NCBI GenBank assembly: GCA_017505675.1 | Contig: JAFVOV010000017.1 | Coordinates: forward strand, 1 to 17,710 | Source of the DNA: Clostridia bacterium | GTDB taxonomy: Bacteria; Bacillota; Clostridia; Christensenellales; Borkfalkiaceae | Direction: 5' to 3' | DNA length: 17,710 nucleotides | Shown: positions 4,510 through 11,839 of the stretch, piece by piece | How the letters are laid out: every line of letters starts with the position of its first letter | Position numbering within the stretch: the stretch's first letter is position 1 | The notes under the pieces: generated by a model | The model's input: only the letters and a program-made list of their open reading frames with translations | Databases searched by the model: none | Told to the model about the DNA's origin: nothing | Made by a program: the position numbers and the translations under genes

Positions 4510-7122
4510 ATGAAAAATATTACTTTAATGAAAAAATTGAAATTAAGCATTTTATTATTTTTGACCGCAACGCTTTTAACTTGCTTTGCGGTAATATCTT
4601 TTACAACGGTAAAAGCAGATGAAAACGCTCAACCCGTTGCGGAAATGTTTACCCCGTTATCAGCGCTAGAAACTGGTAGCAACTATATCGTTTCCCCAAG
4701 CGACGTTTACTCTGACGATTCAGTTACCGCAATAGTTTGCGACAACACCACTAAACTCATAGTTTATCAGAACGGCGTTTTTTCTAAAATTCAAGGTACG
4801 GCGTTTCAAATAGTAAAAAAATACGACGATAACACTTTGCTTGCCACCGACGACGGCAACATACACAAAATAGAGTTAAATAACAATTTTGCAAAGTCAC
4901 AACTTCAAGACGCTACGGGTTTAACATTAGGCTGTAACTATTTTGATTTAAACGAAAACTATTTAGTTAAAGCGTTCAGCGGTAAAGGCATTGTATATCA
5001 AAAAACCACTAACGGCTATACAACCGACACCAAAGATAATTTTGAAGCGGACGGAAACTATCCTGTTGCCATTAACAAAAATAACGAAATTTTCTACGTT
5101 TTTAACTCTAATTTATATAAGCGCTATGCGGACGATTCGTCAAAAGAAGCAAAAGAAATTATAATTAAATCCGCTACCGATACCCCCACCCCGCCAACGC
5201 GAATGATTGCAGATACTAAATACGTTTATTACATTTGGGAAACTGAACTCTATAAAATTGACCACACGGCGGAAAATCCCGTTCCCAAAAAATTAACGGT
5301 AAACGGCGCCGACAAAAATTTGGGTTTTGATTTAGGTCAACTTTCCGCGCCAAAAAGCCTTACTTTCAAAGGCGAAAACATACTAATAACCGACGGCAAC
5401 ACCGTTCAAGAATATAAAGTTGACGGAACGGAACTCACCTTTACAGGCTTTGCCGTTGCAAGTGATAAAACCGCGTACAATAGAATAGGTAAATCCGCAT
5501 CAGACGTTGAAAAACACGGTGACACCGTTGCGGTTTTAGACGATTATAAATTAACCGTTTACACCGCTAGCGACAAGGCGGATAGATATTCACGCTCAAA
5601 CTACAAAAATTACTTAAAGTCCGCTCTCGTTCTAGAAGAAGGTAGCGTGGTTACCCCGTCATCTTTCGCTCTAGGCAAAAATTCCGCGCTTTTATCTTAT
5701 AACGACGGAACTGCAAACAGCGCTTTAAGAATATTAAACTTAACCGACGGCGTTTTAACTGAAAAATACTCGTTTACCGCAGATTCAATTATTCGTGACG
5801 TTTGCTATCAAAGCGGTTATTATTACGTTCTTGCAGATAACGGTAGCGCTCCGCAACACGTTTACCGCGCGATAGAAGGCAGTTTAGATTTTATCAAAAT
5901 AGATTCTAATACTGAAAGCGCAGTTTCTTATTCAAATATAGCGGTTGACGTTTACGGCAACGTTTATCTTTCAAACGCTACAACCGTTGTAAAATACTCT
6001 AAAGCGGATAATTATACCACGCGCGCCGACTGCGCAACAGGGCTTACCGCAATAAAGAAAGTTCAAACCGATTTAGGCGGTGGAATTTTCGTTCTATCGG
6101 AAAATTCTTTAAGTTATATTAAAAATGGATTAAACACGCTTAACATAAGCGCCCCATCTAATTTAATTAAATCTTTCGCAATGGACTTTATTTCTAACGA
6201 CGTTTATTTTATATACGATAACGCAGAATATATCGGTTTAAGCAAAACCTTACCAAACATTGCCTTATCTACTTTAACCGTTCCGGAAGATTATAAAATC
6301 ACGGCTAACACAGCCGACGACACTTTAACGGTATGCACCGCAAACGCAGGCGCAAACGTATATTCGGTAAATAAAGACGGCGGACAGTTTGTTTTCAACG
6401 GTCTTATAGAAAGCGGTGAACAATATTTGTATATATGCAAAATTGAAAAAGTGAGCATTTCTTCATCTGTAAATATGTTCGCTTTAGCAGGTAAAAACGG
6501 TATAGTTTTAACCGACGAACTTGAAACGGTTTCTTCTACCCTTACCACGATAGACGCTACTTTTGATAAGGCGTACGTAACCACTGATGTTAGCGGATAT
6601 TATTTCCCCATTTTAACGGAAAACGGTGAATACGCGTTAAGCAATGCAAACGGCGCTATAAGAATTGAAAAAGAAACGCAAATATCCCCGCTAAAAGAAC
6701 TCACTTTCCTTGATAACGAATTTTATTACGCGCAGTTCTCTATCGGCGAAAATACCGCTTACGGCTACGTTCCCAAAGCGTTTACCGTAAACGTTTTATC
6801 AGAAGATTTTAAATGGTCAACTTATAAAGTTGAAAAAGTAAACAAAACGGAATTTTATACTGACGCGCTTTTAACTACCGTTCACGAAGTAAAGCCAGAA
6901 CTTACCAAAGGCGAACAAGTGCGCTTAATTGAAACGCTTGACGGCGTAAGCAAAGTTTTAGTTTCAGATGGAAACGGCGGTTATTACCAAGGTTATATAA
7001 AAACGTCCGCGCTTCAAAACGAGCCGTCAAGAGCCGTGCGCAATATTTTAATTATTCTTGCAGTTGCAGGTAGCGTTTGCGGAACAACCGCGTACTTTGT
7101 AACACGCAAAAAAGATTTATAA
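4510..7122 (+). CDS. Large exported beta-propeller-like protein with SH3-like and membrane-anchor C-terminus
   Basis: A protein of about 870 residues that I do not assign to a named family. A signal peptide covers about residues 1-36 (two lysine clusters, hydrophobic core, VKA before the mature start). The long middle (about 60-720) is a chain of short strand-rich repeats of the type YVYYIWETELYKID or NVYLSNATTVVKYSK, which suggests one or two beta-propellers. About 735-840 is SH3-like (AYGYVPKAF, YYQGYIKTSAL). A membrane helix (about 845-864) and a TRKKDL tail follow, so the bulk faces outside. The frame also holds ATGs at 4474 and 4528. None has a clear Shine-Dalgarno sequence, and 4510 is chosen because it gives a normal-length signal peptide. 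The C-terminal plan matches the protein at 2964-3704. A role at the envelope is inferred; ligands are unknown. Confidence 0.8.
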   Translation: MKNITLMKKLKLSILLFLTATLLTCFAVISFTTVKADENAQPVAEMFTPLSALETGSNYIVSPSDVYSDDSVTAIVCDNTTKLIVYQNGVFSKIQGTAFQIVKKYDDNTLLATDDGNIHKIELNNNFAKSQLQDATGLTLGCNYFDLNENYLVKAFSGKGIVYQKTTNGYTTDTKDNFEADGNYPVAINKNNEIFYVFNSNLYKRYADDSSKEAKEIIIKSATDTPTPPTRMIADTKYVYYIWETELYKIDHTAENPVPKKLTVNGADKNLGFDLGQLSAPKSLTFKGENILITDGNTVQEYKVDGTELTFTGFAVASDKTAYNRIGKSASDVEKHGDTVAVLDDYKLTVYTASDKADRYSRSNYKNYLKSALVLEEGSVVTPSSFALGKNSALLSYNDGTANSALRILNLTDGVLTEKYSFTADSIIRDVCYQSGYYYVLADNGSAPQHVYRAIEGSLDFIKIDSNTESAVSYSNIAVDVYGNVYLSNATTVVKYSKADNYTTRADCATGLTAIKKVQTDLGGGIFVLSENSLSYIKNGLNTLNISAPSNLIKSFAMDFISNDVYFIYDNAEYIGLSKTLPNIALSTLTVPEDYKITANTADDTLTVCTANAGANVYSVNKDGGQFVFNGLIESGEQYLYICKIEKVSISSSVNMFALAGKNGIVLTDELETVSSTLTTIDATFDKAYVTTDVSGYYFPILTENGEYALSNANGAIRIEKETQISPLKELTFLDNEFYYAQFSIGENTAYGYVPKAFTVNVLSEDFKWSTYKVEKVNKTEFYTDALLTTVHEVKPELTKGEQVRLIETLDGVSKVLVSDGNGGYYQGYIKTSALQNEPSRAVRNILIILAVAGSVCGTTAYFVTRKKDL

Positions 7123-7134
7123 TATTAAATCAAC

Positions 7135-7173
7135 AAAAAAGCCGACGCTTTAATTTTGAGCGTCGGCTTTTAT
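7135..7173. terminator. Bidirectional terminator
   Basis: GCCGACGCT (7141-7149) pairs with AGCGTCGGC (7159-7167), flanked by A and T runs on both sides. It sits between the convergent genes ending at 7122 (plus) and 7192 (minus), so it can stop both transcripts. Confidence 0.85.
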
Positions 7174-7191
7174 TATATTATTAAGTTTATT

Positions 7192-7896
7192 TTAATCGGT
7201 ATATAGTCCGTCGCGCCTATCTTCCGCGCCAACGTACCCTAGCAAATTAAATTCTTCATCAGCATCAAAGTTTTCCGCATTTTCATAAGCGGCAAGTTTA
7301 CTTATTGATACTTCGTAAGCGGTAAGCGTTCTAATATCGTCGTCAGTAACTTTCTTTTGATATTCCCTGCTTTGAATTCTTCCGCTAACGGCAATTTTTT
7401 CACCTACGGCGATATTTTTTGCAAATCTAGCATTTCTTCCCCAAGCAATACACGGAATATAATCAGATTTATTATAAGAGCGGTTTACGGCAATTAAAAT
7501 ATCCGCAATTTCTCTGTTAAACGGTGTGGTGCGGTACACGGGCGGTTTACAAATATAACCCGTCAAAACTATGCTGTTAGGGTTTCTAACAGGCGCGTCG
7601 TCAAGAAGTTCTCTAACGAACACGGTAAGCATAAGTTTGCTTTTACCGTCTACAAGTTTGTTGTAACTGCGGAACTGCCCAAGCGCGTTAATGGTAACAC
7701 CCACTTTTAAGTCCCTATCGGTAATAAGCCTTTCCGATACGGTTACGGGTAAAATATCGCCTTGACCTGAAAGTCTTTTGACAAGAACGTTCATCTCGTA
7801 AAAACCTTCACCGTATACTTCGTGTGAAAATTCCGCGTCCGTAACGATTTCCCCGCTGATAAATACCTTGTTGTTTTTTTCTGCAAAATAGTTCAT
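7192..7896 (-). CDS. Single-stranded DNA-binding-like protein with two OB folds
   Basis: This 234-residue protein has two tandem OB-fold segments. The first spans about residues 11-97 (VFISGEIVTDAEF at its start). The second spans about 108-201 (NSIVLTGYICKPPVYR, IPCIAWGRNARFAKNI, GEKIAVSGRIQSREY) and is clearly SSB/PriB-like. Ordinary bacterial SSB has one OB fold and works as a tetramer, so a tandem form may give the same number of folds with fewer chains. The usual acidic C-terminal tip ending in Pro-Phe, which docks repair partners, is absent; the end here is DGLYTD. The frame could start at TTG (7912-7914), but GGAGG lies inside that extension and serves the ATG at 7894-7896. It follows the deacetylase gene by 25 nt in the same direction and ends at a strong terminator. 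It is unlikely to be the only SSB of the cell. Confidence 0.82.
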   Translation of the reverse strand: MNYFAEKNNKVFISGEIVTDAEFSHEVYGEGFYEMNVLVKRLSGQGDILPVTVSERLITDRDLKVGVTINALGQFRSYNKLVDGKSKLMLTVFVRELLDDAPVRNPNSIVLTGYICKPPVYRTTPFNREIADILIAVNRSYNKSDYIPCIAWGRNARFAKNIAVGEKIAVSGRIQSREYQKKVTDDDIRTLTAYEVSISKLAAYENAENFDADEEFNLLGYVGAEDRRDGLYTD

Positions 7897-7921
7897 ATAT
7901 TCTATTTCCTCCAATGAATTT

Positions 7922-8695
7922 CTATAAGTTTTGTCTTTTTATTTGAGAGCCGTCTGCGCCCATCTTATAATTATCCCTATAAATAAGTTCACCTATAGGC
8001 ACGAACGTAAACCCTGCGTTTTTAAGCGTTTTTATAATTTTAGGTAATGCTTCTGCCGTATGCAAACCTTGATTATGAAATAAAACGATAGAGCCGTTTT
8101 TAACTCTTTTAATTACCCTATCGCATATTTCGTTTTCCGAAAGGTCTTTCCAGTCTAAACTGTCAACGTCCCATTGAATAGTGTAAAGCCCTAGACTTTC
8201 AGCCGTTTCAATCAAAAGGTCGTCATAATCACCGTACGGTGGGCGAAAAACTTCTACCTTTTTTCCCGTAATACTTTCTATTGCCTGCGTAGACGAATTT
8301 AGTTCCTTTTTTATCGCCGTTTCGTCTAACTTGCTCATATACGGATGCGTTGCAGAGTGCGTTCCTATTTCATGCCCAGCCGAAAAGATTTTTTCAACGT
8401 AATCCGGATGCTTTTTAGTCCAAAATTCCACCATGAAAAAAGTGCAACGCACGTTTTCTTCAGCCATAACGCTTAATAATTTATCGGTATAATCAACGCC
8501 CCACGCGCAGTCAAAAGAAATTGCAAGTTTCTTTTCTTCCGTTTCAACGCGGTAAATAGGCAACCTACGCGTAGCGTAACCGTTAAACGCTTGATACGCG
8601 CCCGTTTTATACACGGCTAGCGTTGCTAAAGTGATTATTAAAAGAACGCATATAGCCGATAAAAATTTTTTTTTGGAAACGACGGCAAAATACAT
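7922..8695 (-). CDS. pdaB: PdaB-like polysaccharide deacetylase
   Basis: This 257-residue protein has an N-terminal membrane anchor or uncleaved signal (about 9-29) and a NodB deacetylase domain (about 50-240). Motif 1 is SFDCAWG with D62 as the conserved aspartate; the second aspartate of the usual TFDDG is Cys here. PdaB/YbaN-type proteins carry a similar SFDxAWG, which is why that subgroup is favoured. The metal histidines are H113 and H117 (HSATH). The RPPYG (151-155), DVDSLDW (176-182) and LFHN (205-208) motifs follow. Family members remove N-acetyl groups from peptidoglycan sugars; PdaB acts late in sporulation. Whether this copy is sporulation-specific cannot be read from its promoter region. 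AAAGGA precedes the ATG by about 11 nt. It leads a two-gene unit with the SSB-like gene. Confidence 0.88.
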   Translation of the reverse strand: MYFAVVSKKKFLSAICVLLIITLATLAVYKTGAYQAFNGYATRRLPIYRVETEEKKLAISFDCAWGVDYTDKLLSVMAEENVRCTFFMVEFWTKKHPDYVEKIFSAGHEIGTHSATHPYMSKLDETAIKKELNSSTQAIESITGKKVEVFRPPYGDYDDLLIETAESLGLYTIQWDVDSLDWKDLSENEICDRVIKRVKNGSIVLFHNQGLHTAEALPKIIKTLKNAGFTFVPIGELIYRDNYKMGADGSQIKRQNL

Positions 8696-8818
8696 TTTAA
8701 CTTTTTCCTTTACGCGAATTTTGAATTATTTTATCGTTTTATAATTTTTATTGTCCTATAGTTAAATTTTCCTACATCAAAATTCTATGAGTTTATTAGA
8801 TTAAATATAACTAAATTT

Positions 8819-8851
8819 AAAAAACTAACGGGTAGGCAAATTGCCTACCCG
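8819..8851 (-). terminator. Terminator after the small membrane protein; palindrome copy 2
   Basis: CGGGTAGGCAA pairs with TTGCCTACCCG around a single A (8829-8851). On the minus strand TTAG and a six-T run follow (8819-8824). It lies 21 nt past the stop of the 66-residue gene. The hairpin is nearly the same as the palindrome at 384-407. Confidence 0.7.
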
Positions 8852-8871
8852 CTTACTTATAAACTATAAAT

Positions 8872-9072
8872 TTATTCTTTTCTGTTTTTTACTACTAGCG
8901 TTAAAATTATCGCCCAAATATTAAACGCAAAACCCAACCAAAACCATAAAACTTCATTCATATTATCGTTTCTGTCTCTAATAAGTTCCACGCAAATTCT
9001 TCCGCATAAAATTCCTACAGCAACAATTATCGTTAGCGATATAAGCGCTAAAAACACGTATAAAACAACCAT
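8872..9072 (-). CDS. Small two-helix membrane protein
   Basis: This 66-residue protein has two hydrophobic helices, about 2-26 and 43-61, joined by a charged loop (ELIRDRNDNMNE), and ends in KNRKE. I recognise no family. It is very probably real: AAGGAG stands 8 nt before the ATG, a fully consensus promoter lies upstream and a hairpin terminator downstream, so it forms a complete single-gene unit. Its position next to a LysR gene transcribed in the same direction does not show a shared role. Confidence 0.78.
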   Translation of the reverse strand: MVVLYVFLALISLTIIVAVGILCGRICVELIRDRNDNMNEVLWFWLGFAFNIWAIILTLVVKNRKE

Positions 9073-9103
9073 TTTTATAACTCCTTAAATTTTTATCATA
9101 TTT

Positions 9104-9132
9104 ATTATAACCACGCGTTTAACATTTGTCAA
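9104..9132 (-). promoter_or_regulatory. Consensus promoter of the small membrane protein gene
   Basis: Minus-strand TTGACA (9127-9132), 17-nt spacer, TATAAT (9104-9109): every position matches sigma-A consensus. It predicts strong constitutive transcription unless repressed. It lies in the gap after the LysR gene, which ends at 9152. Confidence 0.85.
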
Positions 9133-9151
9133 CGCAAAAAAACGCGAATTT

Positions 9152-10021
9152 TCATTTTTGTTTTCTTCTTAAATAGTCTATTAAAAATTCGTAAAAATTT
9201 TCAGCATAATTAGACTTTTCACTAAATTCGTGCAATTCAATTATTATGCCCCTACTGCACCCTTGATTTTTTATCGGCAATAAAACTACGTTGTGAGCGT
9301 TAATCTTTCTCCACGAAAACTCCGGCCAAAAGCCTATACCCGCTTCCGCGCTTATAATGTTCTGTACGGCTATCGGCGAATCGGATTCAAAACCTATGGT
9401 CGGCTTAAACCCTGCGTTTTCACACATTTTATCACATATAGCCCTAAACGGACGCGAACCCGCTATATTTATAAATTTTTCTTCCTTTACGTCTGCAAGG
9501 TCAATAGAATCCATAAGCGCGTAATCAGAATTTTTTGGAACGGCAAGGAAAATTCTTTCTTTAAGAACGCATCTTTTTTTAGTTTCAACGCCCAATATAT
9601 CCGCGCTATCAGTCGTAACAGATATATCGCAATCTGGTTTTTCTTGGTTTTGCACAAGATTAAAAATTACTTCAGGGTTTTTATTTTTATATTTAACAAC
9701 CGCTTCCATGACTGCGTTACTAGCAGCAAGAACGTTGAGCCTAACGGTATATTTATTATCCTTTTTTAATTGTTCAATTTCAGCAGGGATTGCGTCGATA
9801 ATCGGAAAAACACCGTCAAGTCGCTTTTTCAATAATACGCCGTATTCAGTTAAACGAATATTTCTTCCAAAGCGGTAAAAAAGCGAAACGCCCAAATCCC
9901 TTTCTAAAAGTTTAATTGACTTGGTTATCGCAGGTTGTGCAACATGAAGTTCTTCAGCGGCTTTTGTAACGTGTTCTTTTTCAGCAACTATATAAAAATA
10001 TTTAAGTTTAAGTAAGTCCAT
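9152..10021 (-). CDS. LysR-family transcriptional regulator
   Basis: A 289-residue protein of normal LysR length. The N-terminal winged helix-turn-helix (about 1-60) reads LKYFYIVAEKEHVTKAAEELHVAQPAITKSIKLLE in overlapping pieces, with the typical A-x-x-L-x-x-x-Q-P-A-x-x recognition region. The rest (about 88-285) is a periplasmic-binding-type effector domain with its conserved GIGFWPEF segment (about 234-241). AAGGTG precedes the ATG by 7-8 nt. It is divergent from a small PQ-loop-like membrane gene, and a palindrome of T-N11-A form lies between them, so that gene is its likeliest target along with itself. The effector is not predictable. A hairpin terminator after the gene is not evident. 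Confidence 0.9.
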   Translation of the reverse strand: MDLLKLKYFYIVAEKEHVTKAAEELHVAQPAITKSIKLLERDLGVSLFYRFGRNIRLTEYGVLLKKRLDGVFPIIDAIPAEIEQLKKDNKYTVRLNVLAASNAVMEAVVKYKNKNPEVIFNLVQNQEKPDCDISVTTDSADILGVETKKRCVLKERIFLAVPKNSDYALMDSIDLADVKEEKFINIAGSRPFRAICDKMCENAGFKPTIGFESDSPIAVQNIISAEAGIGFWPEFSWRKINAHNVVLLPIKNQGCSRGIIIELHEFSEKSNYAENFYEFLIDYLRRKQK

Positions 10022-10038
10022 ATCCGCACCTTTAATTC

Positions 10039-10053
10039 ATAACTTAAAGTTAT
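10039..10053. promoter_or_regulatory. Candidate LysR operator
   Basis: ATAACTTAAAGTTAT is a perfect 7-1-7 dyad, compatible with the T-N11-A core recognised by LysR-type regulators. It lies 18 nt upstream of the lysR ATG and 23 nt before the -35 of the divergent PQ-loop gene. Binding by this particular LysR is inference. Confidence 0.5.
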
Positions 10054-10075
10054 TAAAAACATAACAATTATATAT

Positions 10076-10104
10076 TAGACATTATCGTTTGTCAAGTGTA
10101 TAAT
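10076..10104 (+). promoter_or_regulatory. Promoter of the PQ-loop-like gene
   Basis: TAGACA (10076-10081), 17-nt spacer, TATAAT (10099-10104). The predicted start near 10111 lies after a GTG at 10096, which rules out that GTG as the start codon and supports the ATG at 10132. Confidence 0.75.
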
Positions 10105-10131
10105 ATAAATAAAATTAAGGAGTTAGAAAAA

Positions 10132-10404
10132 ATGACTCAAATTCTAGAATGTATTATGCTTATATGCTTTGGCTTTAGTTGGCCTATCTCGGTATATAAA
10201 AGCATAACTTCAAAATCCACTAAAGGTAAAAGCGTATTCTTTATTTTAGCAATACTACTTGGTTATTCGGCAGGTATTGCAGGTAAAATTATTTCTGGTA
10301 ATATAAATTACGTTTTAGCGCTTTACCTATTAAACTTTCTTATCGTTTCGGTTGACTTAATAGTATATTTTATCAACCGCAAAAATGAAAAGAAATCAGT
10401 TTAA
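10132..10404 (+). CDS. Small PQ-loop/SemiSWEET-like membrane protein
   Basis: This 90-residue protein has three membrane helices (about 3-21, 36-53, 57-79) and a lysine-rich tail. The segment FGFSWPISVYKSITSKSTKGKS after helix 1 resembles the PQ-loop repeat, with Trp-Pro where Pro-Gln is usual, and helix 3 would close a three-helix bundle. Such half-transporters dimerise; SemiSWEETs move sugars, but the substrate here is unknown. AAGGAG stands 9 nt before the ATG. An earlier in-frame GTG (10096) overlaps the -10 box and is rejected. It is divergent from lysR and ends at a strong terminator. Confidence 0.75.
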   Translation: MTQILECIMLICFGFSWPISVYKSITSKSTKGKSVFFILAILLGYSAGIAGKIISGNINYVLALYLLNFLIVSVDLIVYFINRKNEKKSV

Positions 10405-10442
10405 TTAACTTTTACAACTCTTCCTTCTTCAACAAATATTAC

Positions 10443-10484
10443 GCCAAAGCCCGACGGAAAATTCCGTCGGGCTTTGGCTTTTAT
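10443..10484. terminator. Strong terminator, PQ-loop gene and possibly the peroxide operon
   Basis: A 17-bp perfect inverted repeat (GCCAAAGCCCGACGG with its complement, AT-rich loop) followed on the plus strand by TTTTATTT. It lies between genes converging at 10404 and 10498. The minus-strand side has a weaker T run (TAATATTTG), so it may stop both transcripts with a bias to the plus strand. Confidence 0.85.
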
Positions 10485-10497
10485 TTAAGTTATTAAA

Positions 10498-10695
10498 TTA
10501 ACCCATTAAAACTTCGCTTATAACGTCAAGCACTTTTTGATAGCATCCGCCACAACCCGTGGTGCAATGCGTAACGTTTTGTACGTCCTTAAAAACGTCT
10601 ATAACGTTTTCTAATTTAGTGTGAGTTTCAAGCGCGGTTGCTATTGAATGATAATCAACTTTCGCGCAGTTGCAAACTATGTAATTTTCTTTCAT
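10498..10695 (-). CDS. bfd: Bfd-like [2Fe-2S] ferredoxin
   Basis: This 65-residue protein has the cysteine layout of bacterioferritin-associated ferredoxin: C8-x-C10 near the N-terminus and C48-x-x-C51 (TGCGGCYQ) near the end, with an additional C44. Length and helical content fit the BFD-like domain. Bfd proteins hold a [2Fe-2S] cluster and pass electrons, classically to release iron from bacterioferritin. Here it is the last gene after perR, reverse rubrerythrin and rubredoxin, so electron transfer within peroxide defence or iron handling is likely. AAGGAG overlaps the rubredoxin stop codon (TAAGGAG) 8 nt before this ATG, which suggests coupled translation. Confidence 0.85.
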   Translation of the reverse strand: MKENYIVCNCAKVDYHSIATALETHTKLENVIDVFKDVQNVTHCTTGCGGCYQKVLDVISEVLMG

Positions 10696-10707
10696 CTCTT
10701 TTGCTCC

Positions 10708-10839
10708 TTATTCTTCTTCAAACTCGTCTTTACCTACTCCACAAACGGGGCAAGCATAATCGTCACCGAGTTCTGTAAAAACAGTTCCTTCAGCATCGTC
10801 GTCATAAACGTATCCGCAGACTTTACAAATATATTTCAT
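10708..10839 (-). CDS. Short rubredoxin (43 residues)
   Basis: A small gene that is easily missed. The protein begins MKYICKVCGYVYDDDAEG and ends ACPVCGVGKDEFEEE, giving both rubredoxin iron knuckles (C5-x-x-C8-G-Y and C31-P-x-C34-G). Usual rubredoxins have 52-54 residues; about 10 are absent between the knuckles, in the segment that normally reads like GDPDNGVxPGT. AGGTG stands 6 nt before the ATG. It starts 19 nt after reverse rubrerythrin and ends 12 nt before the Bfd-like gene. Rubredoxin is the known electron donor to rubrerythrin-type peroxidases, which fits its place in the operon. Confidence 0.9.
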   Translation of the reverse strand: MKYICKVCGYVYDDDAEGTVFTELGDDYACPVCGVGKDEFEEE

Positions 10840-10858
10840 TTTGCTCACCTATTTATTA

Positions 10859-11401
10859 TTATTTGAAATATCTTTTCAAAAGTCCTTCAAAAGCCTTGCC
10901 GTGTCTTGCTTCGTCACGCGCCATTTCGTGAACGGTATCGTGAATAGCGTCAAGGTTAAGCGCCTTTGCCTTTTTAGCAAGTTCAAATTTACCTTCGGTA
11001 GCGCCGTTTTCCGCTTCAATACGCATTTCAAGGTTCTTCTTTGTAGAATCAGTTACAACTTCACCTAAAAGTTCAGCAAACTTTGCAGCGTGTTCTGCTT
11101 CTTCGTAAGCCGCTTTTTCCCAGTAAAGACCGATTTCAGGATAACCTTCACGGTGCGCAACCCTTGCCATTGCAAGATACATACCAACTTCGGTGCATTC
11201 ACCTTGGAAATTCATGCGAAGACCTTCAATAATTTCAGGGTCAACGCCTTTAGCAACGCCAACAACGTGTTCAGCAGCCCAAGTTAAGCCGTCCGCTTGC
11301 GCCTTGAATTTAGTATCAGGCGCGCCACAAGTGGGGCATTTAGCAGGCGCAGTGTCGCCTTCGTGAACGTAACCGCAAATAGTGCAAACAAATTTTTTCA
11401 T
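10859..11401 (-). CDS. rbr: Reverse rubrerythrin (NADH-linked peroxidase component)
   Basis: This 180-residue protein has the rubredoxin-like domain first (1-35: CTICGY at 6-11, KCPTCGAP at about 21-28) and the four-helix diiron domain after it (about 45-178). That is the reverse of ordinary rubrerythrin and the order known from Clostridium acetobutylicum. Diiron ligands are supplied by the helices with GECTEVGMY, AAYEEAEHAAKF and ARDEARHGKAF. The enzyme reduces hydrogen peroxide to water, taking electrons from NADH via a flavoprotein and rubredoxin. GGAG stands about 8 nt before the ATG. It lies between perR and rubredoxin, as expected for a PerR target. A weak Per-like A/T stretch (TTATAAAATATATAA, minus strand) lies in the 56-nt gap upstream, but it misses several consensus positions. 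Confidence 0.93.
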   Translation of the reverse strand: MKKFVCTICGYVHEGDTAPAKCPTCGAPDTKFKAQADGLTWAAEHVVGVAKGVDPEIIEGLRMNFQGECTEVGMYLAMARVAHREGYPEIGLYWEKAAYEEAEHAAKFAELLGEVVTDSTKKNLEMRIEAENGATEGKFELAKKAKALNLDAIHDTVHEMARDEARHGKAFEGLLKRYFK

Positions 11402-11457
11402 AACAATTTCTCCTTTTTTCGCTTATCGCTTATATATTTTATAATTTTTTTATTTAT

Positions 11458-11823
11458 TTAATGATTACAGCAGTTGCAAAAACCGTAATAAACGCATTTT
11501 TCATCAGTAACGGTTAGCCCTGCTTCTTTTAATTCAACGGGGGTTTCGGCTGGTCTAAATAAATCGACTATTCTGCCACACTTATTACAAATAAAATGAC
11601 TGTGCCGTGAAATATCACCATCATAATGAAGTCTTTTATCTTCCGTTTCTAAAGTGATAATCACCCCTTCATCTGCAAGAAGTTTAAGATTACGGTAAAC
11701 CGTGCCAAGACTTATATTCGGCTCTAACTCTCTTGCAGAGTTGTAAATCATATCGGCAGTAGGATGGTCTTTTCTACCCTTTATGATTTCCGTTATCAAT
11801 TCTCTTTGCTTTGAATAACGCAT
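11458..11823 (-). CDS. perR: Peroxide-responsive Fur-family repressor PerR
   Basis: This 121-residue protein has a winged helix with HPTADMIYN and the recognition helix LGTVYRNLKLL. The regulatory-metal ligands expected in PerR can be placed: the His of HPTAD, Asp in YDGD, and both His of RHSHFIC. The structural zinc cysteines are in FICNKCG and the C-terminal CNCC. PerR represses peroxide defence genes with Fe or Mn bound and is inactivated when peroxide oxidises the metal-site histidines. AAGGAG precedes the ATG by 7-8 nt. It is shorter than the B. subtilis protein (145) mainly at the ends. It leads the operon with reverse rubrerythrin, rubredoxin and Bfd, and a Per box overlaps its -10, so autoregulation is expected. 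Fur or Zur are less likely given this context. Confidence 0.9.
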   Translation of the reverse strand: MRYSKQRELITEIIKGRKDHPTADMIYNSARELEPNISLGTVYRNLKLLADEGVIITLETEDKRLHYDGDISRHSHFICNKCGRIVDLFRPAETPVELKEAGLTVTDEKCVYYGFCNCCNH

Positions 11824-11839
11824 CTCGTCGCTCCTTATC

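Noticed and set aside
8696..8818. Sporulation sigma promoter for the PdaB-like gene
   Set aside because: I saw no convincing sigma-E, -F, -G or -K pair; only weak A/T-rich -10-like stretches are present.
9293..9769. Plus-strand ORF of 158 codons
   Set aside because: Shadow of the LysR gene on the opposite strand; Phe/Tyr/Arg-rich with no recognisable motif.
10096..10131. GTG start for the PQ-loop-like gene
   Set aside because: It overlaps the -10 box and would precede the transcript start; the ATG at 10132 has a good AAGGAG.
10648..11287. Several plus-strand ORFs of 65-75 codons
   Set aside because: They are antisense to the Bfd, rubredoxin and reverse rubrerythrin genes, whose proteins are unmistakable.
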